Assembly: GCA_946122785.1 (NCBI GenBank)
Contig: CAMGYJ010000010.1
Location: 27,631,608-27,695,607 of the forward strand
Direction: 5' to 3'
Length of the DNA: 64,000 nt
Source of the DNA: Linum tenue
Lineage: Eukaryota; Streptophyta; Magnoliopsida; Malpighiales; Linaceae
The notes beneath the pieces were generated by a model. The model saw nothing but the letters and a program-made list of their open reading frames with translations. It was not told where the DNA came from and did not search any database. Shown here piece by piece: positions 11,017 to 21,180 of the stretch. The position numbers were made by a program, and so were the translations under genes. Position 1 is the first letter of the stretch. Each line of letters starts with the position of its first letter.

Positions 11017-12753
11017 ATGTCCGGTCGTCCGCCGGACCCTCCTCCGCTTCAACCCCTTCTTTCTGATTCAGCTGCAAAACCTCTGGCTCTAAATTTCAAA
11101 GCGGCCCTCTCTGGATCGCCGACGGCGAGTCATACACGCATCCCTCAATGGACTTTCGTTGGAGACCAAGACCTTGAACCATCATCCTTTCAAGGGGAGC
11201 CTGCTCTGACAGTCTCTCCCGCCTTGAAGGAACGTTTATGCCAGCCATGGAAGAAGACACTGATAGTAAGGTTACTTGGTCGATCGGTCTCCTACAATTA
11301 CATCTGCTCCCAACTTCGATGGAAGTGGCGGCCAGTAGGCTCGTTGGAAATCATGGATCTCAACAACGACACTTTCCTGGCCACGTTTGGCAACGATCAG
11401 GACTACCTTCGAGCCTTGACCGGGGGACCGTGGGTCATCCTTGATCATTACTTGATCGTGCATCAATGGTCTCCCTCCTTCCGTCCGTCCGATAAACCAC
11501 ACAAATCTGTGGTTGCCTGGGTTCAGCTCCCAGAGCTGCCGGTTCATTTTTACCACAGAGAAGTTCTATTTGCTTTGGGAAATCTCATCGGCAGAACAAT
11601 AAAGCTGGATTACCACACAGAAAGGTTGGAAAGGGGCAAGTTCGCTCGCATCGCAGTAGACCTGGATATGACCAGGCCACTACCAACTCGAATTTGGCTT
11701 GATGGAATATGGCAAGCGGTGGTTTACGAGAATCTTCCGACCATATGCTATGACTGCGGTCGCATCAGACATTCTGAGGAACACTGCCCGGAGAAGAAGC
11801 CCTCAAATTCGTTAGCTATGATACCCATCCTTGATCCTGATCAGCAACATTCGCCGCCGGCTGAAGTTGCATCGGAACCCCCTGCCGGATTCGGTCCTTG
11901 GATGCAAGTCTCGCGTAAATCCAGGAAGCCAAAACAGAAAGCCGTGTCAAAGGCCGGAAATCAAGCTGATTCTACTATGAAAGGGGTCGTGGAATCAGGG
12001 CGGGGATCAGGCAAGCCAACTTCAAAAGGAAAGGCAGATATCGCGAAAATCACCTCTGCAAAGGAAGAGAAAGGGAAAGTTGTTCTACGACCAGCCTCAA
12101 ATAATGGATCTACATCTAACCAAAAAGGTAAAATGATAATGAAGGATATGAAGACAGCCAACGGGAAAGTCACAGAGGAAGATGCCAAGGAGTGGAGACC
12201 AGTGGGCCTTAAGGGTAATCCATCAAGCAATGGAAAGTTGTTAGCAAGCCAGCCCAGTAATGACAAGGAAGCCTCCCCGTCCTCATCTAAGAATACAATC
12301 TCGCAGCCCGTTACCCAAACCGTTCTTGGGCCCAACAACACCAAAATCCATATTGTGGCGGTTCCACCCCTGGTTACCAACCAAAAAGAAAACTCCGATC
12401 CTAAAAGTCGGTCATCGTCGGCTAGAGAGCACTTTACCAAGAAGGGCAACAATAAGAACCAAAATCAAGAGAAACACAGGGGAATTAATCTCAAAGCGGT
12501 GAAGAAGCCAATTCAGATCAACTCGTCGGGCATGTTAGAAATGTCCAAGCAAAGGAAGGGGTCGACGTTTCCAATCACTATCAAGGATATCGAGGGTTTT
12601 TTCGCTACTTCTCCGCCGGTGACCGATGGCAAATCCCGTAACGATGACGAATCCATCAAAGATGTTATGATGGCGGAAGAAGCGTGCGCTCAAATGACAA
12701 CGGCCAACCCTGAGCTTGCGCCTCCTCAAGCTCCCGCCCTTTCACCTCAATGA
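11017..12753 (+). CDS. LINE ORF1, gag-like RNA-binding protein
   Basis: The 578-residue protein has a DUF4283-type domain at about 60-210, as in plant L1 ORF1 and the many host proteins derived from it. A CCHC zinc knuckle follows at 244-257 (CYDCGRIRHSEEHC), then a long basic, Ser/Lys-rich, low-complexity C-terminus. It is expected to bind the element RNA and form the ribonucleoprotein needed for target-primed reverse transcription. The stop overlaps the first in-frame ATG of ORF2 (ATGA at 12750-12753), which suggests coupled translation or reinitiation. The ATG at 11017 was chosen as the first in frame after a short leader. No disabling lesion is visible. Confidence 0.88.
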   Translation: MSGRPPDPPPLQPLLSDSAAKPLALNFKAALSGSPTASHTRIPQWTFVGDQDLEPSSFQGEPALTVSPALKERLCQPWKKTLIVRLLGRSVSYNYICSQLRWKWRPVGSLEIMDLNNDTFLATFGNDQDYLRALTGGPWVILDHYLIVHQWSPSFRPSDKPHKSVVAWVQLPELPVHFYHREVLFALGNLIGRTIKLDYHTERLERGKFARIAVDLDMTRPLPTRIWLDGIWQAVVYENLPTICYDCGRIRHSEEHCPEKKPSNSLAMIPILDPDQQHSPPAEVASEPPAGFGPWMQVSRKSRKPKQKAVSKAGNQADSTMKGVVESGRGSGKPTSKGKADIAKITSAKEEKGKVVLRPASNNGSTSNQKGKMIMKDMKTANGKVTEEDAKEWRPVGLKGNPSSNGKLLASQPSNDKEASPSSSKNTISQPVTQTVLGPNNTKIHIVAVPPLVTNQKENSDPKSRSSSAREHFTKKGNNKNQNQEKHRGINLKAVKKPIQINSSGMLEMSKQRKGSTFPITIKDIEGFFATSPPVTDGKSRNDDESIKDVMMAEEACAQMTTANPELAPPQAPALSPQ

Positions 12754-15700
12754 TCCCTGAGCTTCTACGCTCGATTTTTCCTTTCTTAACCCTTTCTCCT
12801 TTTCCTATGTCTAGTAGCTTAAACATTAAAATCTTGTATTGGAATGTGTGTGGTGCAGGCAGCAAGGCTTTCAAAAGAGCCATCCGGTTGCTTATTCAAA
12901 GCTACAATCCCCACTTCCTTCTTTTGTTCGAACCTCAGATCAGTGGAGACAAGGCGGATACGGTTTGCGGAAGCTTGGGTTTTGATGAAGTTATCCGAGT
13001 TGATGCTGAGGGGCGCAAGGGTGGGATCTGGCTAGCGTGGAAAACCAATGATTTCCAGCTTCAAGTTATCGATGCTAGCAAACAGCATGTCACCGCGAAA
13101 GTGTCGAGTATCAATAACCCGGATTGGCTGCTCACCGGAATCTATGGGAGTCCTCAGTACAAGTATCATGGACTTCTCTGGGATAAGCTGATTAATACTA
13201 GAGCGAGTTGTAATCTGCCCTGGATCATTTCTGGAGATTTCAACTCCTATCGTCTCCCTTCTGAAAAATCGGGGCCTAGCACAGCAGCATCTTTGCGGCG
13301 ATGTTCAAAATTTGCAGGTTGGATTGATGCAGCTAACCTCATTGATCTGGGATACTCTGGTGCTCGATATACCTGGTTTAGAGGAGATACCAGCAGGACT
13401 CACAGAGCTAGTAGGATAGATAGGTCTCTTTGTAATGCGGAATGGAATGCTACCTTCCCTCACACCACGGTCCAGCATCTACCCAAGTTACACTCTAATC
13501 ACCTTCCCATTTTGACGTCGAGTCACCAGCAGGCTAATATTTTCAGCCCGGACAAACCCTTTCGCTTCGAAGCAGCTTGGTTGCTCCATGATAAGTTTGC
13601 AGAATTCCTGAACAACTCCTGGAATGCCGCTGCAACATTGCCACAAGCTCTTGCTGAGGTAGCTGACAAATTGAAGAAGTGGAATAAGGAAGTGTTTGGA
13701 ATTATCCACCAACGCAAAAGAAGATTGCTAGCTAGGATTCAGGGCATCCAGCAGAAAATTGCAGACAGCTTCCATCCAGGGCTACTGAAACTTCAAGCTA
13801 AACTGGAAACTGAGCTTGACACTATCCTAGCTCAAGAGGAACTGATTTGGTATCAACGAGCTAATGAGAAGTGGGTGCATCTTGGTGAACAGAACACTTC
13901 TTATTTTCATCACCAGGCGACTAGACGCAGTAGACACAACAAAATCACCACTCTGCAGGATGACAATGGAGATTGGATTGATGATCCTGATAAGCTAGAG
14001 GAGCTGGTTCTGAATTTCTACAAAGTCCTCTATCAACAAGACACTGAACCTTACATTGACTTGCTGCCAAAAAATTGCTTCCCACGACTGTCCCAGGATG
14101 ATCTACTTTCCTTACTTCGTCCCTTCTCTATTTCTGATTATCATAAAGCAATTTTCAGCATGAAACCACTCTCGGCCCCTGTTCCAGATGGTTTTCAGGC
14201 CCTTTTTTATCAGAAATTTTGGACAGCTGTGGGGAGAACTTTAACTAATATGGCTACTGGTTTTTTTGAAACAGGAGCTATACCAGAGAGCCTGATGAAC
14301 TCCACTATTGTTCTCATTCCTAAGAAGGACCGGCCGGAAACTCCTGCTCAATTAAGGCCAATATGTCTCAACAATGTTGGATTAAAAGCAATCACCAAGG
14401 CCATCACGAACAGATTAAAGCCTCTGATGCCGAAGCTCATTGCCCCTACCCATAGTGGTTTTATTCCGAAGAGACAGACGAATGATAATATCCTCATCCT
14501 CCAGGAGGTGCTCCACTCGCTACGATCAAAAAAAGGAAGAAAGGGTGGACTTGTTATTAAAATAGACTTGGAGAAGGCTTACGACCGGCTTAGGTGGGAT
14601 TTCATAAGGGACACCCTAGGAGAGGTCGGACTCCCAAGTACCTGGACGAGTCGTATTATGCATTGTGTCGAGCACAACTGTATGAGGATTAGTTGGAATG
14701 GAAGACTTACGGATCCGATTACTCCCTCTCGCGGAGTGCGGCAGGGCGACCCTCTCTCGCCATATCTCTTCGTCCTGTGTATGGAGCGGTTGGCCCATCG
14801 GATTGAAAAAGCCATAGCTGACAAACAATGGAAACCCCTTACCATCTCTGTTAATGGCCCTAAACTCTCACACTTATTTTTTGCAGACGACCTAATTTTG
14901 TTTGCAGAGGCGGAGAGCAGCCAGGTTGCCATCATTCGTCAATGCTTGGAGGATTTTTGTTCGAGTTTAGGGCAGAAGGTGAACTTGTCGAAATCAGCTA
15001 TGCTTGTCTCCTCCAACATTCCTCAACGTAAAGCTCAGCATTTGAGTGAGCGAGCAGGAATTCCCCTGACTACCGATCTTGGAAAGTATCTAGGTCTCGA
15101 GACTATCAATGGACGTGTTTCAAAAGTCAGATACAAGGACCTCTGCCTTAGAATCCAGAAGAAGCTAGGACTGTGGAAAACTAGACATCTCTCCATGGCA
15201 GCCCGAATGACTCTGGTGAGATCTGTCTCATCGTCGATGACTGTTTATCCTATGTTCACAGAGAAACTTCCAATTTCTGTTTGCAACTCTCTTGATAAAA
15301 ATAACAGGCAGTTCATTTGGGGCGAAGAGGATGGGAAAAACAAGTTCCATAACTTAGCCTGGGATCAAATGACCCTGCCACGAAGCCAAGGAGGTGCAGG
15401 GAATAGGCCAACTCGACTAGCTAATCAGGCTATGTTGGCCAAAGGAGCTTGGAAGATTGTTAACAAAGATCAAACACTCTGGTCTCGTGTTATGAGAGCT
15501 AAGTACAACCGAGGCAGGGAAGGGATGGATGCTCTGCGAAAATCTAAGGGAAGTTCAATGGCCTGGAAAGGCTTCACTAGCTGTGTGAATGTCTTAAAGA
15601 AAGGGTGTGCTTTTAACATTGGAAATGGGCGCAACACTAATTTTTGGTATGATACTTGGGCCTTGCAGGTTCCTTTGGCTGAAGTCACTACAGGAGAAGT

Positions 15701-17039
15701 GCCGGACGAGCTGAGGGAGAAGAAAGTTGCTGACTTTTGGGAGCCAGATCATGGATGGAAGCTAGGCGACTTCCAGCACTTGCTGCCGAGTGATGCTACA
15801 GATAGAATCCGGAGCATCATTGTTGATCCGCTCACAGTTGAAGACGATAGGATCATCTGGAATCTCTCCTCGAATGGTCAGTTCTCGACCAGCTCGGTGT
15901 ACATGGCGATCTCCCCTCAAGACACCTCTAGGCCAGCCTCCTTTTGGCAAAGAGTTTGGAAGCTTCAAGCTCCTGAACGTGTTCGGGTGTTCATTTGGCT
16001 AGCTATTAAAGGCAAGATAGCGACCAATAACATCCGGAAGAACAGGCACCTCACTACAGACGACAGATGCCCACAATGCAACAATGAATCGGAAACAATT
16101 CTACACTGCTTAAGAGATTGTCCCATAGCCAAAGCAGTGTGGCTCAAGGTTGTCTCCAGCAGTCGGCAGCAACAATTCTTTCAAACAGATCACGACAGCT
16201 GGTTCAAGCTAAATATAATGGATGATTCTACAGGTGAATGGGCTGGAACGTGGGCGGGTTTTTTCAGCCTTCTCCTGTGGTATATATGGAAATGTAGGAA
16301 TGACAAAGTTTTCAAAGAACAACATCTGACTAGCTCCACTCTTCACAACTACGTGACTACGAAGGCTTCGGAGTGGGCAAAAGCTTGGGTTAAGGGCAGC
16401 GTGAGGAGTGACAACATTAACAGAGGTCAGCGGGAAGAGGAGTTGATTAGCTGGAAAGCCCCCGCTCCCGAATGGTATAAAATGAATACGGATGGTGCTG
16501 CCCAGATCCCGTCTGGTCTTGCTACAGTTGGGGGAGTTCTTCGGAACAGCTATGGAGACTGGATTGGAGGATTTTGCACCAAGATCGGTACAGGCACGGC
16601 TTTGTTGGCGGAGCTTTGGGGTATTTGGCAGGGTCTGCAGCTGGCTTGGAAACTTGGCAGCCAGTTCCTCATTCTGGAAACGGATTCTAGACTGGCTCTC
16701 GCCCTGATTGAGAATCGGCGCGACATGACACATCCATATGCTACTATTCTCGGAGCCATTCATAGATTACTTGCTCAAGGATGGGTGGTTCGACTAGAAC
16801 ATACGTATCGCGAGGGGAATAGAGTCGCGGACTGGCTCTCGAAGCACAGTCTCGTCTATCCCTTCGGTACATATGAACTAGAAGACCCCCTCCGAATCTT
16901 GGCAAACTTCTGCAGGACGATGTGTTGGGAATTAGTTTCCCCAGACAGGTGCTCCAAGGGCGTGCTGGCACTGGTAGTTAATCCCCTATTATTAATGTAT
17001 TTTGAGATAGTCTGTTTTGGCTTCCTACTGCTGCGTTAG
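12750..17039 (+). CDS. LINE ORF2, endonuclease / reverse transcriptase / RNase H
   Basis: The 1429-codon frame is open. A second in-frame ATG at 12807 may be the true start, since the endonuclease fold begins soon after it (ILYWNVCGAG). The APE-type endonuclease spans about 25-260, with GDFN and SRIDR. The usual SDH motif reads SNH (N250, H251), a change at a normally catalytic Asp. The reverse transcriptase spans about 440-800: APVPDG (usually APGPDG), GVRQGDPLSP, and the catalytic FADD near 711-714. A zf-RVT domain with CPQC and HC lies near 1106, and an RNase H of the RVT_3 type runs from about 1243 (MNTDGAA, ETDS, EGNRVAD). The protein nicks the target, primes and copies the element RNA. 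The frame is intact, but activity is uncertain because of the endonuclease change. Confidence 0.92.
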   Translation: MIPELLRSIFPFLTLSPFPMSSSLNIKILYWNVCGAGSKAFKRAIRLLIQSYNPHFLLLFEPQISGDKADTVCGSLGFDEVIRVDAEGRKGGIWLAWKTNDFQLQVIDASKQHVTAKVSSINNPDWLLTGIYGSPQYKYHGLLWDKLINTRASCNLPWIISGDFNSYRLPSEKSGPSTAASLRRCSKFAGWIDAANLIDLGYSGARYTWFRGDTSRTHRASRIDRSLCNAEWNATFPHTTVQHLPKLHSNHLPILTSSHQQANIFSPDKPFRFEAAWLLHDKFAEFLNNSWNAAATLPQALAEVADKLKKWNKEVFGIIHQRKRRLLARIQGIQQKIADSFHPGLLKLQAKLETELDTILAQEELIWYQRANEKWVHLGEQNTSYFHHQATRRSRHNKITTLQDDNGDWIDDPDKLEELVLNFYKVLYQQDTEPYIDLLPKNCFPRLSQDDLLSLLRPFSISDYHKAIFSMKPLSAPVPDGFQALFYQKFWTAVGRTLTNMATGFFETGAIPESLMNSTIVLIPKKDRPETPAQLRPICLNNVGLKAITKAITNRLKPLMPKLIAPTHSGFIPKRQTNDNILILQEVLHSLRSKKGRKGGLVIKIDLEKAYDRLRWDFIRDTLGEVGLPSTWTSRIMHCVEHNCMRISWNGRLTDPITPSRGVRQGDPLSPYLFVLCMERLAHRIEKAIADKQWKPLTISVNGPKLSHLFFADDLILFAEAESSQVAIIRQCLEDFCSSLGQKVNLSKSAMLVSSNIPQRKAQHLSERAGIPLTTDLGKYLGLETINGRVSKVRYKDLCLRIQKKLGLWKTRHLSMAARMTLVRSVSSSMTVYPMFTEKLPISVCNSLDKNNRQFIWGEEDGKNKFHNLAWDQMTLPRSQGGAGNRPTRLANQAMLAKGAWKIVNKDQTLWSRVMRAKYNRGREGMDALRKSKGSSMAWKGFTSCVNVLKKGCAFNIGNGRNTNFWYDTWALQVPLAEVTTGEVPDELREKKVADFWEPDHGWKLGDFQHLLPSDATDRIRSIIVDPLTVEDDRIIWNLSSNGQFSTSSVYMAISPQDTSRPASFWQRVWKLQAPERVRVFIWLAIKGKIATNNIRKNRHLTTDDRCPQCNNESETILHCLRDCPIAKAVWLKVVSSSRQQQFFQTDHDSWFKLNIMDDSTGEWAGTWAGFFSLLLWYIWKCRNDKVFKEQHLTSSTLHNYVTTKASEWAKAWVKGSVRSDNINRGQREEELISWKAPAPEWYKMNTDGAAQIPSGLATVGGVLRNSYGDWIGGFCTKIGTGTALLAELWGIWQGLQLAWKLGSQFLILETDSRLALALIENRRDMTHPYATILGAIHRLLAQGWVVRLEHTYREGNRVADWLSKHSLVYPFGTYELEDPLRILANFCRTMCWELVSPDRCSKGVLALVVNPLLLMYFEIVCFGFLLLR

Positions 17040-17110
17040 GAGCTGTTCCTCCTTTCCTTCAGCAGTTGTATTTTGTTTCTGGCCTTGGCCTCCTTTAATA
17101 AAAAAAAAAA
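17040..17110 (+). other. LINE 3' UTR and poly(A) tail
   Basis: A 60-bp T/C-rich UTR ends in cctttaataaaaaaaaaaa, the usual A-tail of a retroposed L1 copy. The short, uninterrupted A run suggests modest age. Confidence 0.85.
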
Positions 17111-17444
17111 TGAATATGTTATGAACCGAAAATTACTCTATAAAATAATTTAATACAATTATACAAACAATTTTTGTATGGATCATATTTGTAGCTAAAA
17201 CCCGCCGAAGAGGGGGCATAATACTAGTATCATTATTAAGGAATGACTGAATAAACTCTCACAAAATTATTATTATATATAAAGAATAAGCAAAGTTACT
17301 GTTGCATAAATAATTACATTTTGATACCTCAAATTGAATTAAATTACAATTTAGTCATTATAATATATATTTTATATTTTGGTATCCGAAATTTTATTTT
17401 AATGCAAAATTAATAAACCGTTATGTTTTGGTATTTAAATTTTA
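17111..17444. other. AT-rich spacer
   Basis: Nothing coding is seen. It includes phrases such as cattttgatacctcaaattg that resemble dispersed non-coding repeats elsewhere in the window (compare 21420-21600), but no boundaries can be set. Confidence 0.4.
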
Positions 17445-17475
17445 CTAGTCTTCTTTACCCGTGCCCCGCAACGGG
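17445..17475 (-). mobile_element. Helitron-like 3' terminus (minus strand)
   Basis: On the minus strand the order is a hairpin CCCGT-loop-ACGGG (17475-17458), nine bases, then CTAG (17448-17445) followed by T. A GC-rich hairpin about 10 nt before a terminal CTRR inserted at an AT dinucleotide is the hallmark Helitron 3' end. The 5' TC end could not be located, so the extent to the right is unknown. Confidence 0.5.
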
Positions 17476-17479
17476 ATTT

Positions 17480-18882
17480 GAGCAAAATAAACAAAGCAAA
17501 GAATTGCCTTCTGTATTTCACACTACATTATTAGAGGTTGTGCTAATGAAGTTATAGATACAAACGTCATAAGCATAAACAACCCAGTGTTAACTGTTGA
17601 TTTTCAAGTCATAAAACCATTGAAACACTTACAAAGTTTGGATAGTATCTTAGTCAGGTGATGATTTAGTATAATTGATATAAATAAATTAGCTATAAAA
17701 TATTTCAAAGGACCCCCACAATGTAAATTTAAAAATAAAATACTCAATTGGGCATGAGAAAAGTATAGTATAGAATCGTCTGAAATACATAGCAGCCACC
17801 AACTGTTATATTTTTCTGCATGTAACATTCAAAAGAGGATGATGTAACAACAAAGTTACAACAAAGGGAGAGACCTTTTCCAAAAGCCAAGGCAAATTTC
17901 CTCAAGCTATGAGACAACAAATAATCATAACAGGATGAGCACAAAGGCGGCAATTTGAGCACATGGCAACATAAATCAGTTTCCAGGTTGAGCGGCCCTA
18001 ATTAGCCACCTGCACATCGAAGTAAAACAAACCAAGACAGAAAGAAGTAAATAAATTGGACAAAGATTAATAAGAAATCACAAACAAATTTTGATGGCAT
18101 CAACTAAGCAGAAAGCAAGAGCAAGAAGAGCAAAGTCTCTAAACTATCAAAGTCAGAAACGGAAAGAAGCATACAATAAAAGTGGCGATGACATCCCAAC
18201 ACAAATCTGCTTGCCGCCAGCGGAAAACTTCCAGCTGCAAAATTAAGAAACAGAGGAATAAATCATATAGCATACCTACCATGAGCACAACAAACCCAAG
18301 ACAAATATAAACACAGAGGGAAAGACAGAGAACATAACCTGCAAACTTGTAAAATTAGTGCGCTTGCCTCATTGTTGCGGAGACAGTCGGAGGGTACTTG
18401 ATTCAACAAACCCCTACATCCTTGTGGAGGAGGAAAAACTTTTCAGAACCAAAAAACCCATGACAAAACTAAAAATAACAATAGATCCCGAAACCCACCA
18501 AGCAACTCATTAGGGACAGAGACTTGAAGCCAAATCAGTACATGCTAATATTCTCCAGACTCCATTAATTCTAAAATTGGCCACTCATCGCTTCGAAGGG
18601 CACAACATTCTCAACAATGGCAGATGAACTAACTGGTATTATCACCAGTGAAATCAAACTGGAAAGTAGACAAAATCATATTCCGTATAAGCACACACAA
18701 AAAAAGAGAACAAAAATAATGAATGACAAACAGATTGAACAACATATGCATACCAGAACAGAACCTGTGAATTTGGGTATTCTTCAAATCCTCTTCCCCT
18801 ATCCCTCAAATTTGCCACTGATTGCTTCTAGGTTCGCTTATCTCCCAAACTGAGGTAAGAAATTCCAAGGGAGATAGAAGAA

Positions 18883-18925
<43 letters not shown>

Positions 18926-20060
18926 AAAAGGGTCAGCTTTAAACAAATCTAAACTACCTCATACAAAAGGCATAAAACTCAGAATTCCGATCCTTTCTAA
19001 ACCAATATCATATCAACTTAAGATGCAAAAAAAAAACAAACAAACAGAGGAAAACATCAGGTTTCGTACAGCTGGAAGGGATTTGGAGAGGAAGACAGAA
19101 AACATTACCTGTAATATAAAAGTTTCTGGTATGAAGCCAGAGTGCTCGCCTAATGGTCAAAAGAAAGCACAAAAAGATTGTAGAATCTTCATCTTGATGA
19201 CCCATTCATCTATGTCAAGGAGGCAAAAACTCCCCAGATCCACAAAATTCATTAAGCGATCCTAGATTTCAGCTGACGAAACAGACCAAACAACTTATTA
19301 GGGACAGGGAGAATAAATAATAATCAGATACCATGCGGAAACGCCATGACTAAACTCCGCATAGAACACCGTGCATCTTGGGTAAAAGTAAGCAGATAAT
19401 CGATTGTTGTCGGCGCCGAGCTCAAACAACATCTCCTCCTTCTTGGATTCGTCAGTCTCCTCATCGGATTTGAGCTCCTCCCCATCGAGCGGATCTCAGA
19501 GTTCCAGATCGGCCGGGCCTTTCCAATCATGAGACGCAGCGAGTTCGACGACACCGTCAAAGGATCCCGGCCAATCCTCTCCCGCACTTCATCCTTCAAC
19601 TGCTTCCGTCTTTGCCTCTTCTTCATGAATTTCCAGCCATCAATCGGGAGCTCTGATTCCTCCCTCGGCCTCTCAATTTCTCCTCCCACAATTGACCACC
19701 CCAAGTCAGTGATTTCCAGAAAGGACATGCGAGAATCAGAGCATAGAAATGTGTAAGAAGGAGATTGTGAAAGGGTATGCGAAAATCAAAGCAGAGAAAA
19801 GGGTGGCAAACAATACCTGGGAATTGGCGGCTCATCGACGATTTGAGTCAACTTCCCCATCTCGCTCGATCACCATGGAAAGATGAGAGAGAAGCAGAAT
19901 TGGAAAGAGAAGAGATTGCAGAGGATAAATAAAGAATACACAAAATGGAAGCGCCAATGCTGAGGATAAGAATAAAAAGTGCACTCGCACATATCTCGAG
20001 TCCTGAGTCTTGACTACTCCTCTCTCTCCACCTCTCTCTCTTGTCAATTCGGCGGCACTA
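17480..20060 (-). pseudogene. Unrecognised gene-like sequence, probably decayed or captured
   Basis: On the minus strand a pyrimidine-rich leader (about 20040-19870) is followed by an ATG at 19860 opening MGKLTQIVDEPPIP and then a GT at 19816. About 120 bp downstream a 134-codon frame runs 19728-19324. In an overlapping frame there are acidic, protein-like residues (for example ELKSDEETDESKKEE near 19460) broken by a TGA. Around 18240-18180 a putative exon follows TTGCAG and reads LEVFRWRQADLCWDV. No consistent spliced model could be built and no family is recognised. Its position next to a Helitron-like 3' end makes capture of host exons possible. A real gene with small exons that I failed to resolve is the alternative. 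Confidence 0.3.
18893..18923. repeat. (GA)n microsatellite
   Basis: An uninterrupted run of about 15 GA units lies in the non-coding part of the gene-like segment. Confidence 0.9.
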
Positions 20061-21180
20061 TCATGATTAAAGGCAAGAAAGTATTGTGTGTCAGATGCAA
20101 GAGAGAAACCCCCTTCCTCTCTCTCGTCAGTCCCTGGCCTTAAACAACTTGAAAAACATCACATCCCAAGTCAGCCTCCCTATATCTGATAGCTCCCTTG
20201 CTGTCTCTGCCTTTGGCGATCTTGAGAACCAATCCCAGCCCCAAGGTACATCAATTCGCGCAACTGTACAGGCTCCAGTCACCGAGAGGGCTCTGGTGAC
20301 CAACGCGTTCGTGGACCACAACCGATCCAACAGACCAAAACAGCCCAACGACCAAGTTCCATCCCAACCGACCCGCCAAACACCCGTCCGATTCCAATGA
20401 GCCCCCACCCAACGCCAGCCCACACAGCGCCAGCTTCCGGGTTATAACAGTACATTTCGGTCAACATGAGCAGTAAAAGCAGTCTGCGTGTGCAGTACCA
20501 GGTCCTGCGGTGGGATTTCTTCTTTCAATGAGATTTTCGGACCTATATTTTTTAAAATTTACATATTGATCCAATGTTTAGATTTCACTTGAATTCATGA
20601 ATCCAATTCACCAATAGTTCTGAACCAATCCATTAATCCAATCCACCATAACATAAAAGTATCAATTTAGTTTGTACCATACAAGATGTTGTATCACTCA
20701 ACTGTTGGAGACGATTCAACCATTTTATATTTGCTCATTACGTGAAACATTAAATAAATGATAAAAGAGAGACGACTCTAAAATATTGTTAGAGCGAATT
20801 TATAAACTCATTTAGTACATTTATAGGGTTCTAAACAAAATTCTACTAACTACATGTACATCTACATAAGCAAGTGTCAATAAATTGCTACGGTGAGAAG
20901 GTTAACCATTGTATTGATGGTCAACTAAAAGAATTTGTCAAAACCTTTCCATCATCTACTTTCTCTTCGTTTTATTTTTCACTCGCCTTCCATAACGCTT
21001 TCTTTATTTCTTTATGTGACTTCTTCGTCTAACCCTAATTAGTAAACTATTTCCACGTATTCTAATAACAAGTATTAACGTGTTGATACACGACTGGCCA
21101 ACAGTCTAGAGAAATAATAATTGAACCATGAACCACTAACTTTTTAAGCTCAATGTTACGTTTAATTAAAAATAAATATA
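20061..21180. other. Non-coding spacer
   Basis: A 104-codon frame at 20086-20400 is Ser/Pro/Gln-rich with no recognised domain and may be chance. The remainder (20430-21180) is AT-rich and shows no gene, RNA or clear repeat boundary. Confidence 0.4.

Larger units (their letters stand above)
10960..17110 (+). mobile_element. L1-type LINE, apparently full length
   Basis: Two overlapping reading frames in L1 order (gag-like ORF1, then endonuclease-RT-RNase H ORF2) are followed by a short 3' UTR and an A-rich tail at 17099-17110. ORF2 has no internal stop over 1429 codons. The 5' boundary is set only approximately, shortly before ORF1, and I could not find a target-site duplication. The RNase H domain at the ORF2 C-terminus is characteristic of many plant L1 elements. 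Confidence 0.9.

Noticed and set aside
11961..12452. Minus-strand 163-codon frame inside the LINE
   Set aside because: It is the antisense shadow of the low-complexity C-terminus of ORF1.
17099..17140. Target-site duplication for the LINE
   Set aside because: The sequence after the A-tail (tgaatatgttatg) was compared with the region before ORF1 and no convincing match was found.
20086..20400. 104-codon Ser/Pro/Gln-rich frame as a gene
   Set aside because: No domain or conserved feature is evident, and the opposite strand is equally open.
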